Part shown: piece after piece, positions 7,063 to 15,950 of the stretch
Numbering within the stretch: position 1 is the first letter of the stretch
Layout: each line of letters opens with the position of its first letter
Assembly (NCBI GenBank): GCA_003451595.1
Contig: DMDA01000115.1
Coordinates: forward strand, 1 to 24,774
Origin: Chloroflexota bacterium
GTDB taxonomy: Bacteria > Chloroflexota > Anaerolineae > Caldilineales > Caldilineaceae
Length of the DNA: 24,774 nucleotides
Direction: 5' to 3'
Notes under the pieces: model-generated
The model's input: the letters and a program-made list of their open reading frames with translations, nothing else
Database searches by the model: none
What the model was told of the DNA's origin: nothing
Translations under genes and position numbers: made by a program

Positions 7063-8736
7063 ATGAAATCGACAGGAAAGGACAACCCATTTAGCAAACG
7101 TATGCTGTCGCGACGTGCGTTTCTGCGCTACTCAGCCTTGGGCAGCTCGGCGGCTTTGCTGGCTGCGTGCGTGCCTGCAGCAGCACCCACTGGCGGCGAA
7201 GCAGCAGCGCCGGTTAGCGGCGAAGCAACAGCGCCTGCCGCAGGTGCTCCAAAGCAGGGCGGTACGATGGTCTGGCTGGGGCATCAGGAAGTGGCCGGTC
7301 TCAGCCCGGACGACACAGGCCCCGACGTTCAGTCTGTGCTCATTTACAACATCCACAATCCGCTTGTTTATTACAATGAGTATAATGATCTGGAATTGGT
7401 TTTGGCGGATTCCTACGACGTGTCGGACGATGGCTTGACGTACACTTTCAAACTAAAACAGGGCGTCAAATTCCATGATGGCGCTGACTTCACCGCGAAG
7501 GACGTGAAGTACACCTACGACTACTATCGTAACCCCGACAATGGCGCCGTCAATGCGGGGGATTTTACCAACGTTACAGCAGTCGAAACGCCGGATGACT
7601 ACACCGTGGTCGTGAAGATGTCTGACATCAACGCGGCGTCCCTGTCGACGTGGGCTGCCTTCCCGATTGTGCAGTCGGTCTATCATGCTGAGGTAGGTGA
7701 GGCGACCTATCGAACAGCGCCGATCGGCACTGGCGCCTACAAACTCAAGGAATGGCGCGCCGCCGAATTCACCGAGCTGGAAGCGTTCGAGGATCACTTC
7801 CGCGGTCGCCCCAATATCGACGTGATCCGGCTGGACGTGGTGCCGGAGCCTTCCGTGCGCACGATTGCGTTGCAGACCGGCGATGCCGACGCTACTGTCT
7901 GGCCGCTGCTGGTCGAGGACAGCCTGGCGCTGGCGCAAGACCCGAACTTCGTTGTGCTGAAGGCGTTGGGCAACTCCATCAAGCACTTCCCGCTGAACAA
8001 CTCACTGCCGCAGCTAGCAGACAAGCGTGTGCGCCAGGCGATGATGCACGCCCTGAACCGTGAGCAAATTGTCGCCGACCTGTGGCAGGGTGCGGCCAGC
8101 GTGGCGCATTCCAACATTCCGCCTTCTAGCTTTTTCCATAATTCAGTCCTCAAGCAATATCCGTACGATGTCGACAAAGCAAAAGCGCTGCTTGATGAAG
8201 CCGGATGGATGCCTGGCGCCGATGGCATTCGCGAGAAGGATGGTGTGCGGCTTGCCTTCACCATCACCACAATCACCGGTGATCAGGCGCGGCGCCCCAT
8301 CGCCGAATTGGCGCAACAACTCTTCAAGGAGGTTGGCATCGAAGTGCAACTTGCCGAAGCCCCAGTGGCGTCAATTCTAGAAGGATTGCGTGCAGGCACG
8401 TTGGAAAGTTCAATCTTCAACTGGACCTACAACAATGGCGCCATTGAGCCAGACGCATTCTCGACGCTGCATTCGAAGGGCGGCAACAACTTCAATCAAT
8501 TCAAGAACGAGGAAATGGACAAGCTCCTCGAAGAGGGGCTGAAGATCGTCATTCCAGAGGCGCGCAAACCGATCTATGATCGCGTGCAAGAAATCTTCGT
8601 CGAAGAAGTGCCATGCCTCTATCTCCAGTTCGATGAATGGTTGAATGTCTTCAGCAGTCGCGTCAAAGGTCTACCCGTCGATCCCAAAGCATCGACTGTG
8701 TGGTTCTACCGCGCTCATGAGTGGTGGTTGGAATGA
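7063..8736 (+). CDS. Peptide-type ABC transporter substrate-binding lipoprotein (SBP family 5)
   Basis: A 557-residue extracytoplasmic solute-binding protein of the oligopeptide/dipeptide family. The N-terminus carries a twin-arginine-like motif SRRAFLRYS (16-24) and a lipobox LAAC with Cys36, then an Ala/Gly/Pro-rich tether to about residue 66. The mature part has family-5 hallmarks: LADSYDVSDDGLTYTFKLKQGVKFHDG, then FTAKDVKYTYDYY, then GTGAYKLKEW, then VRQAMMHALNREQIV. It probably captures peptides or peptide-like molecules, possibly ones containing D-amino acids given the deacylase at the end of the operon (inference). It is the first gene of the run with two permeases. A 31-bp palindrome follows ten bases after the stop. 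Confidence 0.93.
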   Translation: MKSTGKDNPFSKRMLSRRAFLRYSALGSSAALLAACVPAAAPTGGEAAAPVSGEATAPAAGAPKQGGTMVWLGHQEVAGLSPDDTGPDVQSVLIYNIHNPLVYYNEYNDLELVLADSYDVSDDGLTYTFKLKQGVKFHDGADFTAKDVKYTYDYYRNPDNGAVNAGDFTNVTAVETPDDYTVVVKMSDINAASLSTWAAFPIVQSVYHAEVGEATYRTAPIGTGAYKLKEWRAAEFTELEAFEDHFRGRPNIDVIRLDVVPEPSVRTIALQTGDADATVWPLLVEDSLALAQDPNFVVLKALGNSIKHFPLNNSLPQLADKRVRQAMMHALNREQIVADLWQGAASVAHSNIPPSSFFHNSVLKQYPYDVDKAKALLDEAGWMPGADGIREKDGVRLAFTITTITGDQARRPIAELAQQLFKEVGIEVQLAEAPVASILEGLRAGTLESSIFNWTYNNGAIEPDAFSTLHSKGGNNFNQFKNEEMDKLLEEGLKIVIPEARKPIYDRVQEIFVEEVPCLYLQFDEWLNVFSSRVKGLPVDPKASTVWFYRAHEWWLE

Positions 8737-8745
8737 GTAACGTCA

Positions 8746-8776
8746 GGCGTAATGCGTGACTGTCACGCATTACGCC
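8746..8776. repeat. Perfect 31-bp palindrome between binding protein and permease genes
   Basis: GGCGTAATGCGTGAC (8746-8760) is followed by a single T and then its exact reverse complement (8762-8776). As RNA it forms a very stable hairpin with a minimal loop, without a U-tract. Placed just after the binding-protein stop, it could protect the upstream message or attenuate transcription into the permease genes. A GTG inside it (8756) opens an in-frame extension of the permease that I consider spurious. Confidence 0.8.
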
Positions 8777-8806
8777 GATCATCCAGGTTCGAACGAGCGA
8801 TTTGCA

Positions 8807-9742
8807 ATGCTACGCTACATCACCGTTCGTCTTTTTCATGGCGTCATCGTCATTTTGTTAATCAGCATTCTCACCTTTGTCGTCATGCGTATGATGCCGG
8901 GCGACCCCGTCTATCTGATGATGGGTGAGGGACAGGTGCGCATCACCGAAGAACAGATTCAAGCGATTCGTACACGTTGGGGGCTGGATAAAGCCTATCC
9001 AGAGCAGTATTTGATCTGGGTGATCAACATGGCGACCGGCAACTTTGGTGAGTCGATCATCCGCACTGGCGTGCCTGTGCGGGAGATGATCTTCGAGGCA
9101 ATCCCGGTCACGGCGCAGCTGAACATTTACTCGATGCTGTTAGCGTTGTTGATTTCGGTGCCGATGGGCATTGGAGCGGCGGTGAAGCGCAACTCAGCAG
9201 CAGATTACACCTCCTCAGTGATCTCAGTCGTGGGAATTGCTACGCCAAACTTCTGGCTGTCGCTGATGTTGATCATCATCTTCTCGCTGATGCTACGCTG
9301 GCTGCCGCCCTTCGGCTTGCGTTCCTGGCAGGGCTTCATCCTGCCGGTGGTGGTGCTGGCAGTCGAACAGATGGCGATCTTCACGCGCGTGATGCGCAGT
9401 TCCACCATCGAAGCGCTCAAGCAGGATTATGTGCGTACGGCGACAGCCAAAGGCTTGTCGCGCTCCGCCGTGATCCTACGCCATGCTGTGCGCAACGCTC
9501 TGCTCCCGCTGGTGACAGTGATCGGCTTCAATATCGCCTTCCTGCTCAGCGGAACCATCGTGATCGAGACGGTCTTTGCATTGCCGGGCATTGGCCGTCT
9601 TTTTACCGATGCCGTTTTCCGTCTCGATTATCAGGTCGTGCAATCGTTGGTGGTCGTGTTGGCTGTGTTGGTGGTGGTTGCCAACTTGTTGACCGATCTC
9701 GTGTACGCCTTCATCGATCCGCGCATCCGTCTCAGCCGTTGA
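8807..9742 (+). CDS. Peptide-type ABC transporter permease (DppB/OppB-like)
   Basis: An inner-membrane permease of about 311 residues from the ATG at 8807 (MLRYITVRLFHGVIV). It has the typical N-terminal helix followed by MPGDPVYLMMG and LDKAYPEQYLIW. The EAA loop is DYVRTATAKGLSRSAVILRHAVRNALLPLV, and the C-terminus is LTDLVYAFIDPRIRLSR. Six membrane helices are expected. An in-frame GTG at 8756 would add 17 hydrophilic residues encoded inside a palindrome. The internal ATG gives the normal DppB beginning and is preferred, although its ribosome site is weak. It pairs with the next permease. Confidence 0.93.
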   Translation: MLRYITVRLFHGVIVILLISILTFVVMRMMPGDPVYLMMGEGQVRITEEQIQAIRTRWGLDKAYPEQYLIWVINMATGNFGESIIRTGVPVREMIFEAIPVTAQLNIYSMLLALLISVPMGIGAAVKRNSAADYTSSVISVVGIATPNFWLSLMLIIIFSLMLRWLPPFGLRSWQGFILPVVVLAVEQMAIFTRVMRSSTIEALKQDYVRTATAKGLSRSAVILRHAVRNALLPLVTVIGFNIAFLLSGTIVIETVFALPGIGRLFTDAVFRLDYQVVQSLVVVLAVLVVVANLLTDLVYAFIDPRIRLSR

Positions 9743-9755
9743 GAAAGGTAAGTTC

Positions 9756-10649
9756 ATGGCGGTAGGCACTTCATCGGCGCGTCTGGATGCAACGACTGTC
9801 GAGTCGAAGCATCGCTCAGAAATACAGAACGCGTGGCGTCGATTCAGCACTAACCGCGTTGCCCTGGTTGGACTGGCAATGTTGGCCTTGATCCTTTTGA
9901 TCGCGATCCTGGCGCCGGTCATTGCCCCTTATGATCCAATCAATGATATGGACACTGCACGGCGCGGCTGTCCACCTTCGCCAGAGCACTGGTTTGGTTG
10001 CGACCATCTGGGACGTGATCTGTTGAGTCGTGTCATCTATGGTGCGCGTATCGCCCTAACTGTCGGCATCGGCGCCACACTGATCTCCGTCACGATCGGT
10101 GTTGTCGTCGGCGCCCTGGCTGGCTTCTTGGGCGGCTGGACTGATGCGATCTTGTCGCGCCTTGTTGATACCCTGATGTCTTTCCCGATCATTGCGCTGT
10201 TGATTGTGCTGGCGGCGGTGCTGGGGCCAAGCCTGCTCACGACAGTGGTTGTCATCGGCGTCACCGTCTGGTCGCGTTACGCCCGCGTTGTGCGCGCCGA
10301 TGTGATGAGCCTGCGTGAACGCGATTTCATTGTGGCGGCGTACGCCTCCGGCGTGCGCAACTGGCGCATCATTTGGCGACATTTGGTGCCCAATGCACTG
10401 GGCCCCGTGATTGTGCTGGCATCGTTGGGCATCGGTGGCATCATCATTCTGGAAGCTGCGCTCTCCTTTCTTGGCCTTGGCGTCCGCCCGCCAGCGCCAT
10501 CGTGGGGGGCCATCCTTGCGGATGGACGCGCCTACATCCTGCGGTATCCGCACATCTCTTTTTTCCCTGGTGTGATGATCGTGTTCACCGTGTTGGCGTT
10601 CAATTTTGTTGGCGATGGACTTCGCGACGCGCTTGATCCCAAAGAATAG
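9756..10649 (+). CDS. Peptide-type ABC transporter permease (DppC/OppC-like)
   Basis: A 297-residue inner-membrane permease. A cytoplasmic N-terminal tail (about 1-40) is followed by the first helix, then the family motif HWFGCDHLGRDLLSRVIYGARIALTVG. The EAA loop is DFIVAAYASGVRNWRIIWRHLVPNALGPVIV. The end, FNFVGDGLRDALDPKE, is characteristic of DppC. The ATG at 9756 lies 13 bases after the partner permease, with AAAGG (9744-9748) as ribosome site. The family normally works with two ATPases (DppD/DppF-like). None is encoded next to it. Confidence 0.94.
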   Translation: MAVGTSSARLDATTVESKHRSEIQNAWRRFSTNRVALVGLAMLALILLIAILAPVIAPYDPINDMDTARRGCPPSPEHWFGCDHLGRDLLSRVIYGARIALTVGIGATLISVTIGVVVGALAGFLGGWTDAILSRLVDTLMSFPIIALLIVLAAVLGPSLLTTVVVIGVTVWSRYARVVRADVMSLRERDFIVAAYASGVRNWRIIWRHLVPNALGPVIVLASLGIGGIIILEAALSFLGLGVRPPAPSWGAILADGRAYILRYPHISFFPGVMIVFTVLAFNFVGDGLRDALDPKE

Positions 10650-10679
10650 CCGCCAAACATCGACAGAAAGAACTTTTCT

Positions 10680-12311
10680 ATGCCTACTTACGACACGCTG
10701 ATCATCAATGGTAAACTGGTTGATGGCTCTGGCAACCCCTGGAGCTACGGCGACCTGGCGATCCGAGGCGACCGTATTGCCACCGTGACCACACCCGGAG
10801 CGATTGCCCGCACCGACGCCGTTCAGATTATCGATGCTGCTGGCATGGTCGTCTGTCCTGGCTTCATTGACATTCAGAGCCACTCGATCTTGCCGCTAAT
10901 GATGGACGGGCGCTCGCTCTCCAAGATCACTCAGGGCGTCACCACGGAGATTATGGGCGAGGGCTGGACGCCCGCGCCCATGCGAGGGCGCAACACCAAC
11001 CCGATGGATCACGCCATCTTTCCCTACCCGCTAGAGGTATGGGGTGAACGCGCCAAAAGCTGGACGCGGTTTCGACACTGGCTGGAGGCGATGATCGAGC
11101 AAGGCGTTTCGACCAATATCGGCTCCTTTCTGGGTGGCGGCACGTTGCGCATGGTCGGTAAGGGCATGGCGATGGGCAAGGCCACTGCTGAAGAGCTTGA
11201 CCTGATGCGCACAGTGATGGCGGAGGCCATGGAGGATGGTGCATTGGGCGTTGCCTACGCGCTGATTTATCCGCCTGACGCCTATGTAGACACCGATGAG
11301 CTGGTGGAAATCTGCAAGGTTGTGGCCGCCTATCGCGGCATTTACATCACACACATCCGCTCTGAGGCTGAGCTGTTGGTCGAAGCAATGCAGGAAGCAG
11401 TGGAGATTGGACGCCGCGCCAATGTCGCCGTCGAGGTGTACCATCTCAAGGCTGCTGGCAAACCGAACTGGCCGCTTATGACGTCGGCAATTGCCGTTAT
11501 CGAAGCCGCACGTGCAGAAGGTATCGACATTACAGCGGACATGTACCCGTATGCCGCCTCGGGCACCGGACTGACCGCTGTGATCCCCCCCTGGGCGCAA
11601 GCGGATGATAAGCTTTTCGAGTATCTGCGCGACCCGGCGATGCGCACCAAAATCAAGCAAGAGATGCTGCAACCATCGGGTGATTGGGAAGCAATGGGCA
11701 GCCGCGACCCTGCCAGCGTCATGCCGATCGGTTTCCAGAAACCAGAGAACAAGCAATATGTCGGCAAGCGCATCACCGAAATTGCGGCTATGCGCGGTCA
11801 GGATTGGATCGACGCCACCTTCGATCTGCTCTTGTCAGAGGAAGATCGCATCAGCACCATCTACTTTTCGATGAGTGAGGAGAACGTGCGGCGTCAGCTC
11901 ACCCTGCCCTGGATCAAAATCTCGACTGACGCTGGCGGCCATGACCCTGCCTGGAGCGCTGCCTACGGTCCGGTGCACCCGCGTGGCTACGGCACCTATC
12001 CACGCGTCCTCGGCAAATATGTGCGTGATGAAAAAGTGCTCCCACTGGAGGATGCCATTCGCAAGATGACATGGTCGGTGGCGGCGCGATTGGGCCTGCG
12101 CGAACGTGGACTGCTCCAGACCGGTCACTTCGCCGACGTCGTCATCTTTGACCCGGTGACGATCCGTGATTGCGCCACCTTCGAAGATTCGCACCAGCTT
12201 TCCATCGGTGTGCGCGACGTATGGGTGAACGGCGTGCAGGTGCTGGCGGACGGCGCCCATACCAACGCCAAACCAGGACGCATCGTCGATGGGCCGGGGC
12301 GTAAGACCTGA
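10680..12311 (+). CDS. N-acyl-D-amino-acid deacylase-like amidohydrolase with altered metal ligands
   Basis: A 543-residue protein of the D-aminoacylase branch of the amidohydrolase superfamily, which removes acyl groups from N-acyl-D-amino acids using zinc. It starts TLIINGKLVDGSGNPW and has CPGFIDIQSHS (59-69), ITQGVTTEIMGEGWTPAP (83-100), THIRSE with His225, YHLKAAG with His255, STDAGG with Asp417, and HPRGYGTYPRVLGKYVR (433 on). His225 and His255 keep the 30-residue spacing of zinc ligands His220/His250 of the Alcaligenes enzyme. The usual HxH is Q66-S-H68. The usual bridging Cys of the GNCG motif is replaced by Glu94, so metal content and substrate may differ. It is last in the importer operon, 30 bases after the permease, which suggests hydrolysis of the imported compound. 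Confidence 0.85.
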   Translation: MPTYDTLIINGKLVDGSGNPWSYGDLAIRGDRIATVTTPGAIARTDAVQIIDAAGMVVCPGFIDIQSHSILPLMMDGRSLSKITQGVTTEIMGEGWTPAPMRGRNTNPMDHAIFPYPLEVWGERAKSWTRFRHWLEAMIEQGVSTNIGSFLGGGTLRMVGKGMAMGKATAEELDLMRTVMAEAMEDGALGVAYALIYPPDAYVDTDELVEICKVVAAYRGIYITHIRSEAELLVEAMQEAVEIGRRANVAVEVYHLKAAGKPNWPLMTSAIAVIEAARAEGIDITADMYPYAASGTGLTAVIPPWAQADDKLFEYLRDPAMRTKIKQEMLQPSGDWEAMGSRDPASVMPIGFQKPENKQYVGKRITEIAAMRGQDWIDATFDLLLSEEDRISTIYFSMSEENVRRQLTLPWIKISTDAGGHDPAWSAAYGPVHPRGYGTYPRVLGKYVRDEKVLPLEDAIRKMTWSVAARLGLRERGLLQTGHFADVVIFDPVTIRDCATFEDSHQLSIGVRDVWVNGVQVLADGAHTNAKPGRIVDGPGRKT

Positions 12312-12359
12312 GTAGCATTGCAGCCCCTCTCACCATCCGCTGTGAGCATCCGCAACAGC

Positions 12360-12388
12360 TTGCCCCGCGCCTGATTCGTTGGTAGAAT
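12360..12388 (+). promoter_or_regulatory. Promoter placing yggS on a leaderless or near-leaderless mRNA
   Basis: TTGCCC (12360-12365), a 17-base spacer and TAGAAT (12383-12388) form a good sigma70-type promoter. Transcription would begin at about 12395-12397, at or next to the ATG at 12397. There is no ribosome site before that ATG. Confidence 0.55.
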
Positions 12389-12396
12389 CGAGCACT

Positions 12397-13119
12397 ATGA
12401 TTCTCAATCCTGAGCGCGCTGCTGAAATTGCCGCCAACCTGGCGGAGGTGCGGCGGCGGATGGCGGCGGCGGCCGAGCGTAGCGGCCGTGATCCGGCTGC
12501 GGTTCGCCTGGTCGCGGTCAGCAAGACCTACCCATTGGCCGATATTGCCGCAGCATATGTGGCAGGTCAGCGCGATTTCGGTGAGAATCGCCTGGAAGAA
12601 CTGTGGCCGAAGGTGGCCGCCGCCAAAGTGCAAGGACTCGACGTCATTCGCTGGCACATGATCGGCACGCTCCAGAGCCGCAAGACACGCGACGCTGTGG
12701 GTCCGTTGGCGCTGATCCACGCAGTGGATCGCGTCAAAATTGCCCAACGCCTGAGCCGCGACGCCCAGGCAGCTGGCTGCGTACTGGATGTGCTGCTCGA
12801 GGTAAACGTCAGTGGCGAGGCGAGCAAGCATGGCTTTACGCCGTCTGAGGTGTTGGCTGTCGCCGCCGAATTGCTGGCGCTGCCTGGCATTCGCATTTGC
12901 GGGCTGATGACGATGGCGCCCTACGAAGCTGTACCAGAGGCAACGCGTCCTGTCTTTCGGGCGCTGCGTCAACTGCGCGATGCATTGGCGCTGCGTTTCC
13001 CGGCTGGCGACTGGCGCGAGTTGTCGATGGGAATGACTAACGATTTCGAGATCGCGATTGAAGAAGGCGCCACCATCGTGCGCATCGGTTCAGCGATCTT
13101 CGGCGTAAGGAATGGATGA
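12397..13119 (+). CDS. yggS: YggS/PROSC-family pyridoxal phosphate homeostasis protein
   Basis: A 240-residue cytosolic PLP-binding TIM-barrel protein that buffers free pyridoxal phosphate and affects amino-acid metabolism. The PLP Lys is Lys43 in VRLVAVSKTYP. Family motifs are DFGENRLEELWPK, WHMIGTLQSRKTR, LEVNVSGEASKHG, GLMTMAPY and LSMGMTNDFEIAIEEGATIVRIGSAIFG. Length fits the family. An in-frame TTG at 12379 would add six residues, but it lies between promoter elements, so the ATG at 12397 is preferred. It begins a run with proC and yggT, a common association. Confidence 0.95.
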   Translation: MILNPERAAEIAANLAEVRRRMAAAAERSGRDPAAVRLVAVSKTYPLADIAAAYVAGQRDFGENRLEELWPKVAAAKVQGLDVIRWHMIGTLQSRKTRDAVGPLALIHAVDRVKIAQRLSRDAQAAGCVLDVLLEVNVSGEASKHGFTPSEVLAVAAELLALPGIRICGLMTMAPYEAVPEATRPVFRALRQLRDALALRFPAGDWRELSMGMTNDFEIAIEEGATIVRIGSAIFGVRNG

Positions 13120-13125
13120 GGAAGA

Positions 13126-13958
<833 letters not shown>

Positions 13959-13962
<4 letters not shown>

Positions 13963-14216
13963 GAGAAGTTTTCCTGATCCTGTCCATGTTGATTCAACTC
14001 TACAGCTGGGTGTTGGTGGCGCGCGCGTTGATTAGTTGGATTCCCAACCTCGACCCCTACAATCCGGCTGTGCAGTTTCTCTACCAGATCACCGAGCCGG
14101 TGTTAGAGCCGGTGCGCCGTTTGATCCCGCCGTTGGGTGGGACGATCGACATTTCCATGATCGTTGTCTTCTTTGCTTTGATGATCTTGCAGCAGATGCT
14201 GCAAACGCTGGCGTGA
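13959..14216 (+). CDS. yggT: YggT family small membrane protein
   Basis: An 85-residue integral membrane protein with two hydrophobic segments (about 3-27 and 61-84). The loop between them carries the YggT signature: ISWIPNLDPYNPAVQFLY, then ITEPVLEPVRRLIPPLGGTIDISMIVVFFAL. The family (YlmG in Gram-positives and plastids) is linked to membrane, division or nucleoid organisation; its biochemical role is unsettled. The start overlaps the proC stop by four bases. Confidence 0.93.
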
Positions 14217-14221
14217 AGCTC

Positions 14222-14608
14222 ATGCAATCCGGCAAGAGTTTTTCCTGGTTGCTGTTGGCATTGGCGTCACTCTGGCTGGTTGCGTGCCAGCCAGTGCGCC
14301 CCACGCCAGCAGCGGCGCCTGAGATTGTCGCCACGCCTGCCCTTGCGCCAGAGATGGCGGCAATCGCAACGGCAAGCATTGACTTTGCCGCGGCGACGCT
14401 CGGTCTGGCGCCCGGCAGCCTGCGTGTCATTGCGGTGGAAGCAGTCAACTGGCCTGACGCGGCGCTTGGTTGCCCGCAGCCAGACATGATCTACGCAGCG
14501 GTCATTACACCCGGCTATCGCGTCGTGCTTACGGGGGCGGATGCCACGCTCGTTGTCCACACCGACAGTCGGCTCGATGGCGAGAAGGTTATCTGTCCTG
14601 AGGAGTGA
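14222..14608 (+). CDS. Small putative lipoprotein, LGCP-motif family of unknown function
   Basis: A 128-residue protein with a lipoprotein signal: MQSGKSFSWLLLALASLWLVAC, lipobox LVAC, Cys22. A short Pro/Ala tether is followed by one compact domain (about 50-128): GLAPGSLRVIAVEAVNWPDAALGCP, MIYAAVITPGYRVVLTG, and a C-terminal VHTDSR. I recognise the WPDAALGCP...Y...V.PGYR pattern as recurring in small secreted proteins of Chloroflexota and cyanobacteria but know no function. The ATG at 14222 is five bases after yggT. The longer open frame starting at 14036 antisense-codes nothing sensible and overlaps yggT, so it was trimmed. Cys-containing GCP and a second Cys near the end (ICPEE) could pair. 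Confidence 0.75.
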   Translation: MQSGKSFSWLLLALASLWLVACQPVRPTPAAAPEIVATPALAPEMAAIATASIDFAAATLGLAPGSLRVIAVEAVNWPDAALGCPQPDMIYAAVITPGYRVVLTGADATLVVHTDSRLDGEKVICPEE

Positions 14609-14620
14609 CCCACCGACCCC

Positions 14621-15025
14621 ATGCTGCCATCCGCTGCCCAACCTTTCTACATCTCACGCCGCCGCTTTGAGGAGTTGGTCGCCGAGGCCATCGAAGAAAT
14701 CCCCGACGAGCTGTGGAGGGTGGTGGATAATGTGGCTGTCACTGTGCAAGAGTGGCCCACACGCCGTCAACTTGAAAGCGTTGGGATCGGACCAGGCGCC
14801 GGCACGCTGCTCGGCTTATACGAAGGTGTTGCTCTGACGCGGCGCACCAGTCAATACGGGCTGGTGCTGCCCGACAAGATCACGATCTTCCGCGGTCCGA
14901 TCCTGCAGATTTGTCCGCCCGACGAAGACGCCGTCCGCACACAGATTCGGCGCACTGTCTTGCACGAAATCGCCCATCACTTTGGTATCAGCGACGAACG
15001 CCTGCTAGAGCTTGGCGCCTACTGA
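14621..15025 (+). CDS. Small metallopeptidase-like protein (zincin, HEIAHHFGI)
   Basis: A 134-residue soluble protein of the small zincin family (PF06262-like). Motifs are ISRRRFEELVAEAIEEIPDELW, VAVTVQEWP, LLGLYEGVALTRRT, ITIFRGPI and the zinc-site VLHEIAHHFGISDERLLELG (HExxH at about 115-119). No signal peptide is seen, so it is probably cytosolic. Actual proteolysis has not been settled for this family. The ATG at 14621 is 12 bases after the lipoprotein stop. A GAGGAG lies 15 bases before the ATG, an unusually long spacing. Confidence 0.88.
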   Translation: MLPSAAQPFYISRRRFEELVAEAIEEIPDELWRVVDNVAVTVQEWPTRRQLESVGIGPGAGTLLGLYEGVALTRRTSQYGLVLPDKITIFRGPILQICPPDEDAVRTQIRRTVLHEIAHHFGISDERLLELGAY

Positions 15026-15068
15026 CCACCGTTCATCGCGCAACACGCAGCAAAGAAGAAGCGAAGCT

Positions 15069-15932
15069 ATGACCTACTCACCTGCGACCACATCGACTGG
15101 GCATGAATCGGGATTTGTCGAGGTCGTGCCGGCGCCTACCAACGCTCACTACTACGAGATCCTGGATCGCACCGGCCACCGCCGCGCCGGGCTGACGGTG
15201 TTGCTCGACAGCCAACAGCGCGTGCTGCGCGCCGAGCTTTGCTACTACGAACGCTACCATGCCCTGGAGCCGGTGCAGGAGGAAATTTTCGACCGCGCAG
15301 TGGAGATCGTCGAGAGCAACTATCTCGGCAATGGACTCAGTTCCGATCTCGCCGTGATCGATGGCAAGCCGATGGCGCAGGAAGTCATCCAACACAACAA
15401 CCCCGATCCTACCTATCGTCCGGAGCAGCGCGTGCGCATCTGGCCCTTTGCCATAGGGTACGCGGCGCTTGTGGCTGTGCTGCTGCTGGTTGGCTTGCTC
15501 AACCGGACGCTGCTCCGCCCCACGCTGGCAACGGTGGCGTTGCCAGCCGTCGCCGAGCGCACGGCGCCGTTGGCTGCCAGCGCTGCGACAGCCGCCGGCG
15601 ATACAACCACTGTCGAGACGGTCGATCCGCTTCAGCCCAATACGAATGGACTGCCACCCAGCATCAACGCCGATCCGTCACTTGCTGTCGGCATGCAGGT
15701 GCGCATCCGCCCCGGTCTACGTTCGTTTGTGCGCTCCGCGCCGGGGGCAGAAGCGGGCGAAGTCGTCGGTTTCCTGGAAAATGGCGCCACCGCCACAATT
15801 ACCGGCGGTCCCACCTGGCTGCCAGGCGACAGCGACACTATCGTGTGGTGGTACATCGCAACCGGAAACGGTGTCAGCGGCTGGACGCCTGCCAACACCA
15901 GCCAGTTGACGCTGCTGGAGCCGGTGGAGTGA
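15069..15932 (+). CDS. Single-pass membrane protein with C-terminal SH3-like domain
   Basis: A 287-residue protein. Residues about 15-110 form an unrecognised cytoplasmic domain (HYYEILDRTGHRRAGLTVLLD, then AELCYYERYHALEPVQEEIFDRAVEIVESNYLG). One membrane helix follows (about 124-145), then an Ala/Thr/Pro-rich linker and an SH3b-like domain (about 207-287). That domain contains VRIRPGLRSFVRSAPGAEAGEVVGFLENGATATITGGP and WWYIATGNGVSGWTPA. Bacterial SH3b domains often bind cell-wall peptides. The ATG at 15069 follows an AAGAAG-rich stretch. A TTG at 15012 in the same frame overlaps the zincin gene and gives an atypical polar N-terminus, so it is rejected. The gene is convergent with an ABC gene 18 bases away. 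Confidence 0.75.
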   Translation: MTYSPATTSTGHESGFVEVVPAPTNAHYYEILDRTGHRRAGLTVLLDSQQRVLRAELCYYERYHALEPVQEEIFDRAVEIVESNYLGNGLSSDLAVIDGKPMAQEVIQHNNPDPTYRPEQRVRIWPFAIGYAALVAVLLLVGLLNRTLLRPTLATVALPAVAERTAPLAASAATAAGDTTTVETVDPLQPNTNGLPPSINADPSLAVGMQVRIRPGLRSFVRSAPGAEAGEVVGFLENGATATITGGPTWLPGDSDTIVWWYIATGNGVSGWTPANTSQLTLLEPVE

Positions 15933-15950
15933 TGCTGGACCCATCACTTG

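Noticed and set aside
8756..8806. GTG start adding 17 residues to the DppB-like permease
   Set aside because: The extension is encoded by one arm of a perfect palindrome, is hydrophilic and lacks a ribosome site. The ATG at 8807 gives the standard family N-terminus.
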